Assembly (NCBI RefSeq): GCF_016623615.1
Contig: NZ_JAEHFX010000009.1
Location: forward strand, 1-64,000
DNA length: 64,000 nt
Reading direction: 5' to 3'
Source: Adhaeribacter terrigena
GTDB lineage: Bacteria; Bacteroidota; Bacteroidia; Cytophagales; Hymenobacteraceae
The translations under genes and the position numbers were made by a program. Under the pieces are notes generated by a model. The model searched no databases and was not told where the DNA came from. It saw only the letters and a program-made list of their open reading frames with translations. This document shows, piece after piece, positions 53,265 to 61,347 of this stretch. Positions within the stretch are counted from its first letter, which is position 1, and each line of letters starts with the position of its first letter.

Positions 53265-54152
53265 TTGGAAACGCCACACAAAGCCGGATTCGTCAGCATT
53301 ATCGGGAAACCCAACGTCGGGAAATCGACCCTGATGAACGTGATGGTGGGCGAACGCCTCTCCATTATTACCAGCAAAGCCCAGACCACGCGCCACCGCA
53401 TTATGGGCATTCTGAACGGCGACGATTTCCAGATCGTGTATTCCGATACGCCCGGCATTATTCAGCCCAAATACGAACTGCACGAAAGCATGATGGAATT
53501 TGTGCGCAGCTCTTTAGAAGATGCCGACGTGGTTTTGTTTGTAACCGATATCTACGAAAAGTACGATGAAGACGACGTGATCAAACGCCTGGAGAAATCC
53601 AGCGCCAAGATCTTGTTGCTCATAAATAAAACCGACCAGGCTACGCAGGACGAAGTGCTGGAGAAAATAAATTACTGGAAAGATAAAGTGCAGGCCGCCG
53701 AAATTATTCCTATTTCGGCGCTGAAGCAGAAGAATACCGACCGGGTTTTTGAAATGATCCTGAAGTATTTGCCCGAGCACCCGGCTTATTTCCCGAAAGA
53801 TGAACTAACCGACAAGCCCGAGCGTTTCTTCGCAGCCGAGATGATCCGGGAAAAGATCTTCCTGACTTATAAAAAAGAAATTCCCTACAGCTGCGAAGTT
53901 ACGGTAGAAGAATTCAAAGAAGAAGATAATATCATCCGGATGCGCGCCGAAATAATCGTGGAACGCCGGAGCCAGAAAGGCATCATCATCGGGCACGGCG
54001 GCGAAATGCTGAAACGCGTTGGTTCGTTGGCAAGAGTGGATCTGGAAGAATTTTTTCAGAAAAAAGTGTTCCTGGAGATCTTCGTGAAAGTAAAAGAAAA
54101 CTGGCGCTCCGACCCGAAATCGTTATCGCGGTTTGGGTATAAGGGAAGTTGA
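53265..54152 (+). CDS. era: GTPase Era
   Basis: 295 residues, TTG start (METPHKAGFVSIIGKPNVGK). G1 GKPNVGKST (14-22), DTPG switch II, NKTD and a C-terminal KH domain with GIIIGHGGEMLKRVGSLAR. Assists 16S rRNA maturation and 30S assembly. Confidence 0.96.
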   Translation: METPHKAGFVSIIGKPNVGKSTLMNVMVGERLSIITSKAQTTRHRIMGILNGDDFQIVYSDTPGIIQPKYELHESMMEFVRSSLEDADVVLFVTDIYEKYDEDDVIKRLEKSSAKILLLINKTDQATQDEVLEKINYWKDKVQAAEIIPISALKQKNTDRVFEMILKYLPEHPAYFPKDELTDKPERFFAAEMIREKIFLTYKKEIPYSCEVTVEEFKEEDNIIRMRAEIIVERRSQKGIIIGHGGEMLKRVGSLARVDLEEFFQKKVFLEIFVKVKENWRSDPKSLSRFGYKGS

Positions 54153-54175
54153 GGTTTTAGTTTTAATTTGATCTT

Positions 54176-54613
54176 ATGACTCAGGGTTATTTAGAATTTA
54201 AAGCCAATTGGTATGAATGGGATGAGGAATTCTATTTTGAAATAACTGCTTCTAATCAAGTTTTTAAGGTTACCCATAATGCATTTTATGGAGAAGAAAG
54301 TTGGTTTCAAGATTTCGCGAAGCAGTTAGTTGATTTCCCTAAATCACAGGATCAAGTTGTTAAGTTTGAGGCAGGCAAGGAAAATGAAAAAGGTTGGTTG
54401 AATCATTTTATGATTAAAGTTTTTTGCTTTGATCCGAATGGTCATTGTGCAATAGAAATTTTGAGTGAAGATAATTCGGAACCACCTTCAAACTATAGAA
54501 TTAACTTCAGCTTAAATTCTGAAGCGGCAGCTATAAATAGACTAGGGAAAGCGCTTCTAGATTGGAACCCAAAGGAAACAGAAACATTGCTTTGGGAAAA
54601 TACGACAAATTGA
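54176..54613 (+). CDS. Hypothetical protein, AT-rich gene
   Basis: 145 residues, no signal peptide or membrane segment, no family recognised; acidic, aromatic-rich N-terminus (YLEFKANWYEWDEEFYFEI). Base composition is clearly more AT-rich than era and der on either side, like the membrane-protein gene at 24364. The stop lies seven bases before a dispersed element. Confidence 0.65.
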   Translation: MTQGYLEFKANWYEWDEEFYFEITASNQVFKVTHNAFYGEESWFQDFAKQLVDFPKSQDQVVKFEAGKENEKGWLNHFMIKVFCFDPNGHCAIEILSEDNSEPPSNYRINFSLNSEAAAINRLGKALLDWNPKETETLLWENTTN

Positions 54614-54620
54614 GAATTAT

Positions 54621-54636
54621 AAAACGCTAGGCTTTC
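54621..54636. repeat. Dispersed AAAA-NNN-TA-NNN-TTTT element
   Basis: AAAACGCTAGGCTTTC, half-sites CGC and GCC, followed by TCAGGCCTAAAA, itself a palindrome around AGGCCT. Confidence 0.65.
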
Positions 54637-54646
54637 AGGCCTAAAA

Positions 54647-54741
54647 AGTCTGAATTTGGATTCGCCAGATTTATGGATTATTGGATTTTAAAATTTCTAA
54701 TCTGATTAATCCCCAAATCCGATAAATCCTAATTCAGACAA
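54647..54741. repeat. Short relative of the TGTCTGAA inverted-repeat elements
   Basis: Begins AGTCTGAATTTGGATT and ends AATCCTAATTCAGACA, an imperfect inverted pair over 95 bases, apparently an internally reduced member of the family at 17867 and 52887. Confidence 0.6.
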
Positions 54742-54874
54742 AAACATATTACCGGGCCTAAAAACCCAAACTTGGTTCTGTTGTGAATTTCAGGCAACAG
54801 GATTACCATTTTAATTAATTCGGATACTCCTACGAAGAATGAGGGGCTGAAACATTACCAAATTTTTTACCACA

Positions 54875-56188
54875 ATGGCAAACATTGTAGCAATTGTTGG
54901 CCGGCCTAACGTCGGCAAATCAACCTTTTTTAACCGTTTAGTTGGCTCCCGCAAAGCCATCATGGACGATGAAAGCGGCGTAACCCGCGACCGCCACTAC
55001 GGCTATTCCGAGTGGATCGGCAAAAACTTTACCGTGGTAGATACCGGCGGTTACGTGCACGGCTCCGACGATATTTTCGAAGAATCGATCCGCAAGCAGG
55101 TAGAACTGGCCATTAACGAAGCCACCGTAATTCTTTTCATGGTAGACGTAGAAGCCGGCGTTACCGGCCTCGACGAAGAATTCGCCAACGTACTGCGCCG
55201 CTCTAAAAAACCAATTTACATCGTAGCCAACAAAGCCGATACGTTTCAGCGCGGTCACCAGGCCGGTGAGTTTTACGCACTAGGCATTGGCGAAGAAGTT
55301 TTCCCGATCTCGAGCCAGCACGGTTCCGGCACCGGCGATCTGCTGGACGAAGTAGTAAAGCATTTCGAAACCGAAGACGAAGAAAACCCGGACGAAGGCA
55401 TTCCGAAAATTGCCATCATGGGCCGCCCGAACGTAGGTAAATCTTCGTTCGTGAACCTGCTTTTAGGCGAAGAAAGAAACATCGTAACCGACATTGCCGG
55501 CACCACCCGCGATTCCATTCATTCGCGTTACAAAGCGTTCGGCAAAGAGTTTATTCTGATCGATACGGCCGGTCTGCGCCGCAAAAGCAAAGTGCACGAA
55601 GATATCGAGTTCTATTCCGTAATGCGCTCTATCCGGGCGCTGGAAGAAGCCGACGTGTGCGTGGTGATGATCGATGCGACGCGCGGCATTGAAGCGCAGG
55701 ATGTGAACATTATTGGCCTGGCCGATAAAAATAAAAAAGGCATCGTGATCTTGGTAAACAAGTGGGACCTGATCGAGAACAAGGAAACCAACTCGGTGAA
55801 AGAATTCGAAGAAATGATCTATGAAAAGCTGGGTTCCAACACCTATATGCCGATCATTTTCACTTCAGTTTTAACGAAGCAGCGCGTACACAAGGCCATT
55901 GAAAAAGTGATAGAAGTGTACGAGAACAAGCGGATGAAAATCCCGACCTCGAAACTGAACGAAGTGCTGCTGGAAGAGATCGAGCGTTATCCGCCGCCGT
56001 CCATTAAAGGTAAATTCGTGAAGATCAAATACGTTACCCAGATCCCGACGCACAACCCCACTTTCGCGTTTTTCTGCAATTTGCCGCAGTATATCCGGGA
56101 GAGTTACGTACGTTTTCTGGAGAATAAGATCCGCAAACATTTTGGTTTTGAGGGCGTTCCGATCAACGTGATCTTCAAGAAAAAATAA
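54875..56188 (+). CDS. der: GTPase Der (EngA)
   Basis: 437 residues with two G domains: GRPNVGKST (9-17) and GRPNVGKSS (183-191), each with DTAG/DTGG and NKxD, and a C-terminal KH-like domain ending in basic residues. Required for 50S ribosome assembly. Near era, a common pairing of ribosome GTPases. Confidence 0.96.
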   Translation: MANIVAIVGRPNVGKSTFFNRLVGSRKAIMDDESGVTRDRHYGYSEWIGKNFTVVDTGGYVHGSDDIFEESIRKQVELAINEATVILFMVDVEAGVTGLDEEFANVLRRSKKPIYIVANKADTFQRGHQAGEFYALGIGEEVFPISSQHGSGTGDLLDEVVKHFETEDEENPDEGIPKIAIMGRPNVGKSSFVNLLLGEERNIVTDIAGTTRDSIHSRYKAFGKEFILIDTAGLRRKSKVHEDIEFYSVMRSIRALEEADVCVVMIDATRGIEAQDVNIIGLADKNKKGIVILVNKWDLIENKETNSVKEFEEMIYEKLGSNTYMPIIFTSVLTKQRVHKAIEKVIEVYENKRMKIPTSKLNEVLLEEIERYPPPSIKGKFVKIKYVTQIPTHNPTFAFFCNLPQYIRESYVRFLENKIRKHFGFEGVPINVIFKKK

Positions 56189-56224
56189 TTTTTCAGGATG
56201 TTGTTTGGTTTAGAAAAGTTGCAT

Positions 56225-56232
56225 TACCTTTG
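56225..56232 (+). promoter_or_regulatory. Candidate promoter -7 box of a small lipoprotein gene
   Basis: TACCTTTG, exact TAnnTTTG, with TTGTTTG at 56201-56207 upstream; 39 bases before the start. Confidence 0.45.
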
Positions 56233-56270
56233 CGACTCTAAAATCTAAAATCATTTACAAAACTTTCATC

Positions 56271-56465
56271 ATGAAAAAAGTATTATCTCTTGTAGCAGTT
56301 GCTGGTATGTTCGCTTTCGTTTCTTGCGAGTCTAAGAAAGTAGAAGAAACTACTACCACTACTGAAGTAGCTCCAACAGAAGAAGTAACTGTTGATACAG
56401 CTGCTGTAACGGTAGACACTACTGCTACTACAACTACTACTACTGACACTACTGTAGTTAAGTAA
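56271..56465 (+). CDS. Tiny Thr/Val-rich lipoprotein, paralogue 1
   Basis: 64 residues: MKKVLSLVAVAGMFAFVSC gives a lipobox with the lipidated Cys at 19, followed by a tail of Thr, Val, Ala and Glu only. No fold or family recognised. Shares its N-terminal coding DNA almost base for base with the gene at 56760. Own promoter and terminator. Confidence 0.85.
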   Translation: MKKVLSLVAVAGMFAFVSCESKKVEETTTTTEVAPTEEVTVDTAAVTVDTTATTTTTTDTTVVK

Positions 56466-56520
56466 TTTCAGTTTAGTAAAAGCCATTAGAAACCGGCGCT
56501 TGGCTGGTTTTGGCACAAAA

Positions 56521-56550
56521 AAGCCCCGAAGCAATTCGGGGCTTTTTTTT
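56521..56550 (+). terminator. Rho-independent terminator
   Basis: Stem AAGCCCCGAA/TTCGGGGCTT then T8, 55 bases after the first lipoprotein gene. Confidence 0.88.
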
Positions 56551-56759
56551 ATTGGAGAATGGTTTGCTTTTTAGTTAAAATAAGCGTGAAACAGCACTGA
56601 GAAAAATTTTTATTTTTTTTCTGAAACGCCGGGTTACCTAAAGCGGGTTGCAGTATTAATCCTCGTCCGCCGATTTTTTTTTCAGGCTTGCTGAGTTCAG
56701 GAAGCGGATAAAGCAGTTTTAAAAAAAAGAAAAGTTAACAATTAAACTAAATCAAAAAA

Positions 56760-57071
56760 ATGAAAAAAGTATTATCTCTTGTAGCCGTTGCCGGTATGTT
56801 TGCTTTCGCTTCTTGCGAGTCTAAAAAAACTGAAGAAACTACAACTACAACTGAAGAAACAACAGTAACCGAAGATATGGGTACTGACGAAACCATTACT
56901 ACTGACACTACTGGTACTACTACTACCGGTACTGAAGGTACAACTACAACCGGTACTGAAGGCACTACTACTACTGGTACTACCACAACTGGTACAACAG
57001 GTACAACTACAACTGGTACTACCACTACTGGTACTACTTCAGGTACAACCGGCACTACAACTGCTCAGTAA
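56760..57071 (+). CDS. Thr/Gly-repeat lipoprotein, paralogue 2
   Basis: 103 residues: lipobox FASC at the same place as paralogue 1, then ESKKTEETTTTTEE and a long tail of degenerate TTTGT repeats (about 50-100) made from ACT/ACA/GGT codons. Probably disordered surface lipoprotein. The repeat tract may be prone to length change. Confidence 0.85.
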   Translation: MKKVLSLVAVAGMFAFASCESKKTEETTTTTEETTVTEDMGTDETITTDTTGTTTTGTEGTTTTGTEGTTTTGTTTTGTTGTTTTGTTTTGTTSGTTGTTTAQ

Positions 57072-57105
57072 TCCGAGTAAAAAGCTGGTGCTTTAAATAA
57101 CAGAT

Positions 57106-57137
57106 AAAAGGGCTTCCGGTTAAAGAAGCCCTTTTAT
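57106..57137 (+). terminator. Rho-independent terminator
   Basis: Stem AAAAGGGCTTC/GAAGCCCTTTT with a T run, after the second lipoprotein gene. Confidence 0.85.
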
Positions 57138-57251
57138 TTTTTTATTACGGGTTACCTTTTTCAGAAACCTGTATAAACCACGAATGTTGGCGGCAAATTC
57201 GTTTGGCGCGCATTCAGAATACAAATATTTCACCTTAAACACATTACCCCG

Positions 57252-57470
57252 ATGAAAAAAGTATTGTTCTTAGCCCTTGCCGCTGGTATGTTCACGTTTG
57301 CATCTTGCGATTCTAAACAAGAAAATGCCGCTGAGCAGCAGGCTGAGCAAGTAGAAGAAGGTGCAGAAGCACAGTCTGATGCTATGGAAGATGCTGGCAA
57401 CGAAGCTGGTGCTGACGCAGTAGAAGATGCCGGCGAAGTGAAAGCTGACAGCATTGAAAACGCGCAATAA
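57252..57470 (+). CDS. Tiny acidic lipoprotein, paralogue 3
   Basis: 72 residues: MKKVLFLALAAGMFTFASC lipobox, then a Glu/Ala/Asp/Gln tail (EQQAEQVEEGAEAQSDAMEDAGNEAGADAVEDAGEV). The N-terminus is homologous to the two genes upstream but the tail is acidic instead of Thr-rich. Function unknown. Confidence 0.85.
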   Translation: MKKVLFLALAAGMFTFASCDSKQENAAEQQAEQVEEGAEAQSDAMEDAGNEAGADAVEDAGEVKADSIENAQ

Positions 57471-57490
57471 TTATTGTAATGTTTTGTTAG

Positions 57491-57521
57491 AAAAAAGGCG
57501 CCGTTTACGGTGCCTTTTTTT
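57491..57521. terminator. Bidirectional terminator
   Basis: Stem AAAGGCGCCG/CGGTGCCTTT (one G-U pair) with A and T runs on both sides; ends the third lipoprotein gene and lies near the 3' end of the convergent gene at 57629. Confidence 0.8.
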
Positions 57522-57577
57522 GTGCCCGTACTTTTAATGTGTTCGGGCTAGTATTTTAAAAACAGTTTTTATCCTGC

Positions 57578-57593
57578 AAAGCCTACCGTTTTT
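57578..57593. repeat. Dispersed AAAA-NNN-TA-NNN-TTTT element
   Basis: AAAGCCTACCGTTTTT, half-sites GCC and CGG. Confidence 0.6.
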
Positions 57594-57628
57594 GCCTGGT
57601 TTTTAATTCGGTACAATTACGTTTTTGA

Positions 57629-58195
57629 TCAGATCAATCTTTTTTGAATAAGCTTATCTACGCGCTGGTAAAGCTGGCGCGGGTCTAAGGTCCGCCACGG
57701 AATTTCTTCCAGGCTGCCGCCAAAATTTACGTAAGAATCGAGGTTGAAATGCTGCATTTCGCGCAATACAAATTCCTGGAAATTAATGGCTGCGATCCAG
57801 CCTTCTTCCACATCTTCAAACCACTCTTCGTAATAGCTGTCGTCGGAGCCATGAAAGTTGAAAACGTTTTCCCCGATCAGGATAAAATATTTAATGCCTT
57901 CCTGAATTAACGGATCGATGATGTTGCGTTTCAGGTGCATGATATCGTTGTGCAGCGCATCGTTCCATTCGCCAATAAATTCAATTATAGCAAAGCCCTC
58001 GTCGTAATCAGCAAACAGGATCTTGATAAACAGGGTTTCCGAACCGATCGGATCCCACTGCGGATGGATGTAATAACCGTAAATATCGTGGGTATAATTA
58101 TTCAGGTCGTTTTCAGTTTCGAAAAGCGGTGAACGCGGGTCTTCGGAAGCAGAATAAATTTCGATCCAGTTATAAAAAGGCTCAATGGTGTGCAT
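57629..58195 (-). CDS. Hypothetical protein
   Basis: 188 residues, soluble, very rich in aromatic and acidic residues (YYEEWFEDVEEGWIAAINFQEFVLREMQHFN). No catalytic motif or family recognised; composition matches the surrounding housekeeping genes. Could be a conserved Bacteroidetes protein of unknown function. Confidence 0.75.
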   Translation of the reverse strand: MHTIEPFYNWIEIYSASEDPRSPLFETENDLNNYTHDIYGYYIHPQWDPIGSETLFIKILFADYDEGFAIIEFIGEWNDALHNDIMHLKRNIIDPLIQEGIKYFILIGENVFNFHGSDDSYYEEWFEDVEEGWIAAINFQEFVLREMQHFNLDSYVNFGGSLEEIPWRTLDPRQLYQRVDKLIQKRLI

Positions 58196-58378
58196 GCAGA
58201 AGGAGGGTGGTTTTTGTAGTTTTTTGCTTACTGTTTTTTAATGAGATTGGTTTTTGAAAGAAGCATTTTCTGGTTTATCGTTTTGCTGGTTTGTTTCCTT
58301 CCAGGTGGGTTAGAGGCAACGTGAACTTACAGGTGTAGCTCAGCAAGGATTCGTTGGCTTTCAGTAGTTTTTAAGCTT

Positions 58379-58397
58379 TAAAGAATACCGTTTATTT
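58379..58397. repeat. Dispersed AAAA-NNN-TA-NNN-TTTT element, degenerate
   Basis: AAAGAATACCGTTTATTTT. Confidence 0.4.
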
Positions 58398-58466
58398 TTG
58401 TCATCCCGACGATAGGAGAGATCTATTACAGTTGGTACTTTCATTTTCAACTGACTTTTGAAGCCT

Positions 58467-58483
58467 GAAACGATACCGTTTTT
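58467..58483. repeat. Dispersed AAAA-NNN-TA-NNN-TTTT element
   Basis: GAAACGATACCGTTTTT, half-sites CGA and CGG. Confidence 0.65.
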
Positions 58484-58553
58484 CATAGCTGGCTTTGTTC
58501 CTTTTATTAAAGGCTAAAGCTGTTTCATAGCTCACTTCTGTGTTCTTTTTGTC

Positions 58554-58664
58554 CCCGAAAGGGTTCGGGATGTTCCACTTGATACAAAAAGAACCAACGA
58601 AAGTCAAGCGGCAAGTCCCGAAGCATTTCGGGAGCAAGTGCAAACTTCCCGCAAGCCTGCGGGA
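58554..58664. repeat. Three clustered hairpins in repeat DNA
   Basis: CCCGAA/TTCGGG (58554-58569), TCCCGAA/TTCGGGA (58616-58633) and TCCCGCA/TGCGGGA (58647-58664). BIME-like; none has a T tract. Confidence 0.65.
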
Positions 58665-59022
58665 CAGGCGCTGACGGCTCAAACAACGCTTTGACAAATG
58701 GCCACCGTGATACTTTCCTTTTTCGTAGCGAACTGAACAGTGCCTGGATAGTAAGCTTCTCTGCTTTGGCAAGCGGCAGAATTTGTTGCCGTAAGCGCAA
58801 ATTATGCTTACTCTTCATCGCTTTCGTTGATCGTACTCCGCTGGCGCGTTTGAGGGAAGTACTCAGAATTTTTGAATCCTTTAATCCCTTAATCCGACAA
58901 ATCCCAATTCAGACAGTAATCCTGGCAATCTTTAAATCCTGAAAATCGTGTTCAACTTCAGTTGCCGATAATTATGCAGATAAAATGTTCGTTCCTGATG
59001 TAGCTATTAGGTGGGGTCAAAC

Positions 59023-59826
59023 TCAGTTTTTAAATGCCTCGATGGCTGCACGTACGTTGCCGTGTTTTTCCAGCAGTGCCGAAGCATCTTCGTGCGAGAT
59101 CTGCAGCTCTTCCATGAGCATTCTCGCGCCGCGGTCTACCAGTTTCAGGTTGCTGAGTTGCATATCCACCATTTTATTGCCTTTTACCCGGCCCAGTTTT
59201 ATCATGGTGCTGGTAGTAAGCATGTTCAGAACCAGTTTCTGGGCAGTGCCGGCTTTCATGCGGGTGCTGCCGGTTACAAACTCAGGGCCGGTAATTACTT
59301 CCACCGGAAATTGCGCCGTTTCAGCAACTTTGGAATTGGCGTTGCACACCACGCAACCGGTAGCAATGCCGCGTTCGTTGCAAGCCTGTAAGCCGCCAAT
59401 TACGTACGGCGTGCGCCCGGAAGCGGCAATGCCTACCACCACATCTTTTTCGGTAATGCCGGCTTTTTGCAGATCTTTCCAGGCTTGTTCGAAGTCGTCT
59501 TCGGCAAATTCTACGGCTTTGCGGATCGCGCCGTCGCCACCGGCAATTATGCCTTGTATCAGGTCAAAAGGCACACCATACGTTGGCGGACATTCCGACG
59601 CATCTACAATTCCCAGACGCCCGCTGGTGCCTGCACCGATGTAAAACAAATGCCCGCCGTCGCCGAGTTTCTTTACAATCACTTCCACTAATTTTTCGAT
59701 CTGCGGAATAGCTTTTTCTACTGCCAGGGGTACCGTTTTATCTTCGTTATTGATATTGGTCAGCAATTCATGCACCGACATTTTTTCGAGGTGATCGTAA
59801 TGCGAAGCCGTTTCGGTAGTGGACAT
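59023..59826 (-). CDS. murQ: N-acetylmuramic acid 6-phosphate etherase
   Basis: 267 residues, slightly shorter than E. coli MurQ. SIS domain with GAGTSGRLGIVDASECPPTYG (64-84, Glu78) and IAASGRTPYVIGGL, plus GSTRMKAGTAQKLVLNMLTT. Cleaves the lactyl ether of MurNAc-6-P to give GlcNAc-6-P in peptidoglycan recycling. The sugar kinase upstream in the same direction fits the same pathway. Confidence 0.95.
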   Translation of the reverse strand: MSTTETASHYDHLEKMSVHELLTNINNEDKTVPLAVEKAIPQIEKLVEVIVKKLGDGGHLFYIGAGTSGRLGIVDASECPPTYGVPFDLIQGIIAGGDGAIRKAVEFAEDDFEQAWKDLQKAGITEKDVVVGIAASGRTPYVIGGLQACNERGIATGCVVCNANSKVAETAQFPVEVITGPEFVTGSTRMKAGTAQKLVLNMLTTSTMIKLGRVKGNKMVDMQLSNLKLVDRGARMLMEELQISHEDASALLEKHGNVRAAIEAFKN

Positions 59827-60022
59827 TTTAATGTGCTAATTATTTAATGTGCTGATGTGTTAATTTTTGAATGATTAAATGAGTGAATGATTGAATTCGG
59901 TAAATTTGGTAATGCGATGATTTGCATATGTGTTAAAGGAAAACTTTAGGCTGATATTTGAAGCTCTTCTTTCATTCAATCATTCTTCAATTCCACCATT
60001 CAATCATTTACTTATTCAAAAC

Positions 60023-60859
60023 TCAGGTATGATACGCGATCAAACCTTCCATAGGGGTTTTAATGATCCGGCCGATGCTTACGTTATGGCTGGCAGCGAT
60101 GGCTTTTAACTCGGCGTTAAAATGGTAGGCAATGGAGCCCAAAAAGTGCACCGGCAGTTTTTGATGGTCCTGATAGCGGGTAATATTCTTCAAAAAGAAA
60201 TCGTTGATGCCCGTGTGAATGAGTTTAGCCAGGAAAGGATCTTCGCGGTTCTCGCCCAGGAATTTGGCAAAGGTGGCCAGGTAGCGGTTCGGGAACGGTT
60301 TGGTGTAAACGGTATGAATAATTTCTTCGTGGCTTAAATTATAAGCACCTTTGAATTTTTCGTGCAGTTGGCCAGGTAGTTCCAGGTTTAAAAATGCCTG
60401 AATCAGACGTTTGCCCAAATAACCGCCGCTGCCTTCATCGCCTAAAATGAAACCGAGGTTAGGTACGTTGTAGGCAATCTTTCCGTCTTTGAAATGGCAG
60501 GAATTGGAACCCGTGCCCAGAATGCAGGCAATGCCTTCTTCGCGCCCGCAAAGCGCCCGCGCTGCCGCGATCAAATCATGGTCTACCGCAATCTCAGTTT
60601 CCGGGAAAGCTTCGCGCAGCCCTTTTGTTACAATTGCCTTGCTCTTATCGGAGCTGCAGCCGGTGCCGTAAAAGAAAATTTCAGCCGGGATAACTTCCCC
60701 TAATTGCGGTAATAATTCCGCTTTTACGGTTGCCGCAATTTCTTCTGAAGTTTGGTAATGCGGACTTATACCCTGCGTTTTAATGCTTGTTTCCGTACCT
60801 TTTTTATCAAGCAGACACCAGTCGGTTTTGGTAGCGCCACTGTCGGCAATTAAGATCAT
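60023..60859 (-). CDS. BadF/BadG-type sugar kinase (N-acetylglucosamine/MurNAc kinase-like)
   Basis: 278 residues of the ASKHA fold: ILIADSGATKTDWCLLD phosphate-1 motif, ILGTGSNSCHF and LGDEGSGGYLGKRLI. This family includes GlcNAc and MurNAc kinases. Upstream of murQ, so phosphorylation of a recycled amino sugar is the likely role; which sugar is not decided by sequence. Confidence 0.87.
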   Translation of the reverse strand: MILIADSGATKTDWCLLDKKGTETSIKTQGISPHYQTSEEIAATVKAELLPQLGEVIPAEIFFYGTGCSSDKSKAIVTKGLREAFPETEIAVDHDLIAAARALCGREEGIACILGTGSNSCHFKDGKIAYNVPNLGFILGDEGSGGYLGKRLIQAFLNLELPGQLHEKFKGAYNLSHEEIIHTVYTKPFPNRYLATFAKFLGENREDPFLAKLIHTGINDFFLKNITRYQDHQKLPVHFLGSIAYHFNAELKAIAASHNVSIGRIIKTPMEGLIAYHT

Positions 60860-60915
60860 TTCGTTTAATTGTTTAATTGTTCGAGGGCTAAATTGTTGTT
60901 TTACTTTTTAAGTTG

Positions 60916-60932
60916 AAAACCATAGCGTTTTT
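60916..60932. repeat. Dispersed AAAA-NNN-TA-NNN-TTTT element
   Basis: AAAACCATAGCGTTTTT, half-sites CCA and CGC. Confidence 0.7.
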
Positions 60933-60968
60933 CAACCATTCAGCAATTTAACCATGCAACCATTTAAG

Positions 60969-61217
60969 TTATTTTATTCTGCCGATCGCTTCAAATTTAT
61001 CGAAAACGTAATCGGTATGCGGGGCGTCTTTCAGTTCTTCGGTTAAGTCCTGGCCAGCCCAGTGTTCGTAGTGGTTGCCGCGGCTCCAGAGTCTCGATTT
61101 TTTTACGTCGTAGATAATGCCTTTGTAGCCCACCCAGATCTCATCGCGGTCCTGACCATTGCGGAGCGCGAGTTGGTTTTTGGTGTATTCCGGTAAATGC
61201 AGGTATTCGGTTTCCAA
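60969..61217 (-). CDS. Cytochrome b5-like heme/steroid-binding domain protein
   Basis: 82 residues, single Cyt-b5-like domain: LPEYTKNQLALRNGQDRDEIWVGYKGIIYDVKKSRLW and GNHYEHWAGQDLTEELKDAPH, with two His in the expected heme-ligand region. Soluble and cytoplasmic by sequence. Partner reductase not visible. Confidence 0.85.
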   Translation of the reverse strand: METEYLHLPEYTKNQLALRNGQDRDEIWVGYKGIIYDVKKSRLWSRGNHYEHWAGQDLTEELKDAPHTDYVFDKFEAIGRIK

Positions 61218-61232
61218 AAATTCTTAATTATT

Positions 61233-61347
61233 AAGTTTGTGAATGATTAAATGGTTGAATGAGGATAGGAACAGGAAATTTTTCTTTCAAATTATATACC
61301 CATCCAATAATTAACAATCAACAATTCAGCCATTTAACCATTCAATC
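61233..61347. repeat. Imperfect inverted TGAATGATTnAATGG repeat
   Basis: GTGAATGATTAAATGGTTGAATG at the left is mirrored by an inverted copy at 61325-61347. Similar TGAATGATT/AATCATTCA runs occur at 59869-59890, 59973-60011 and 62130-62150. Confidence 0.55.

Larger units (their letters stand above)
58196..59022. other. Large intergenic region with hairpins and repeat remnants
   Basis: 827 bases. Holds two dispersed elements (58379, 58467), a TCATCCCGACGATAGG stretch, three hairpins at 58554-58664 and right-arm remnants of the TCTGAA repeat family at 58873-58945. A minus-strand frame at 58525-58818 has no start context and looks like repeat DNA. Confidence 0.6.

Noticed and set aside
58525-58818. 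97-codon minus-strand frame in the repeat-dense gap
   Set aside because: Made largely of hairpin repeat DNA that recurs in related genomes as non-coding sequence; no credible start.
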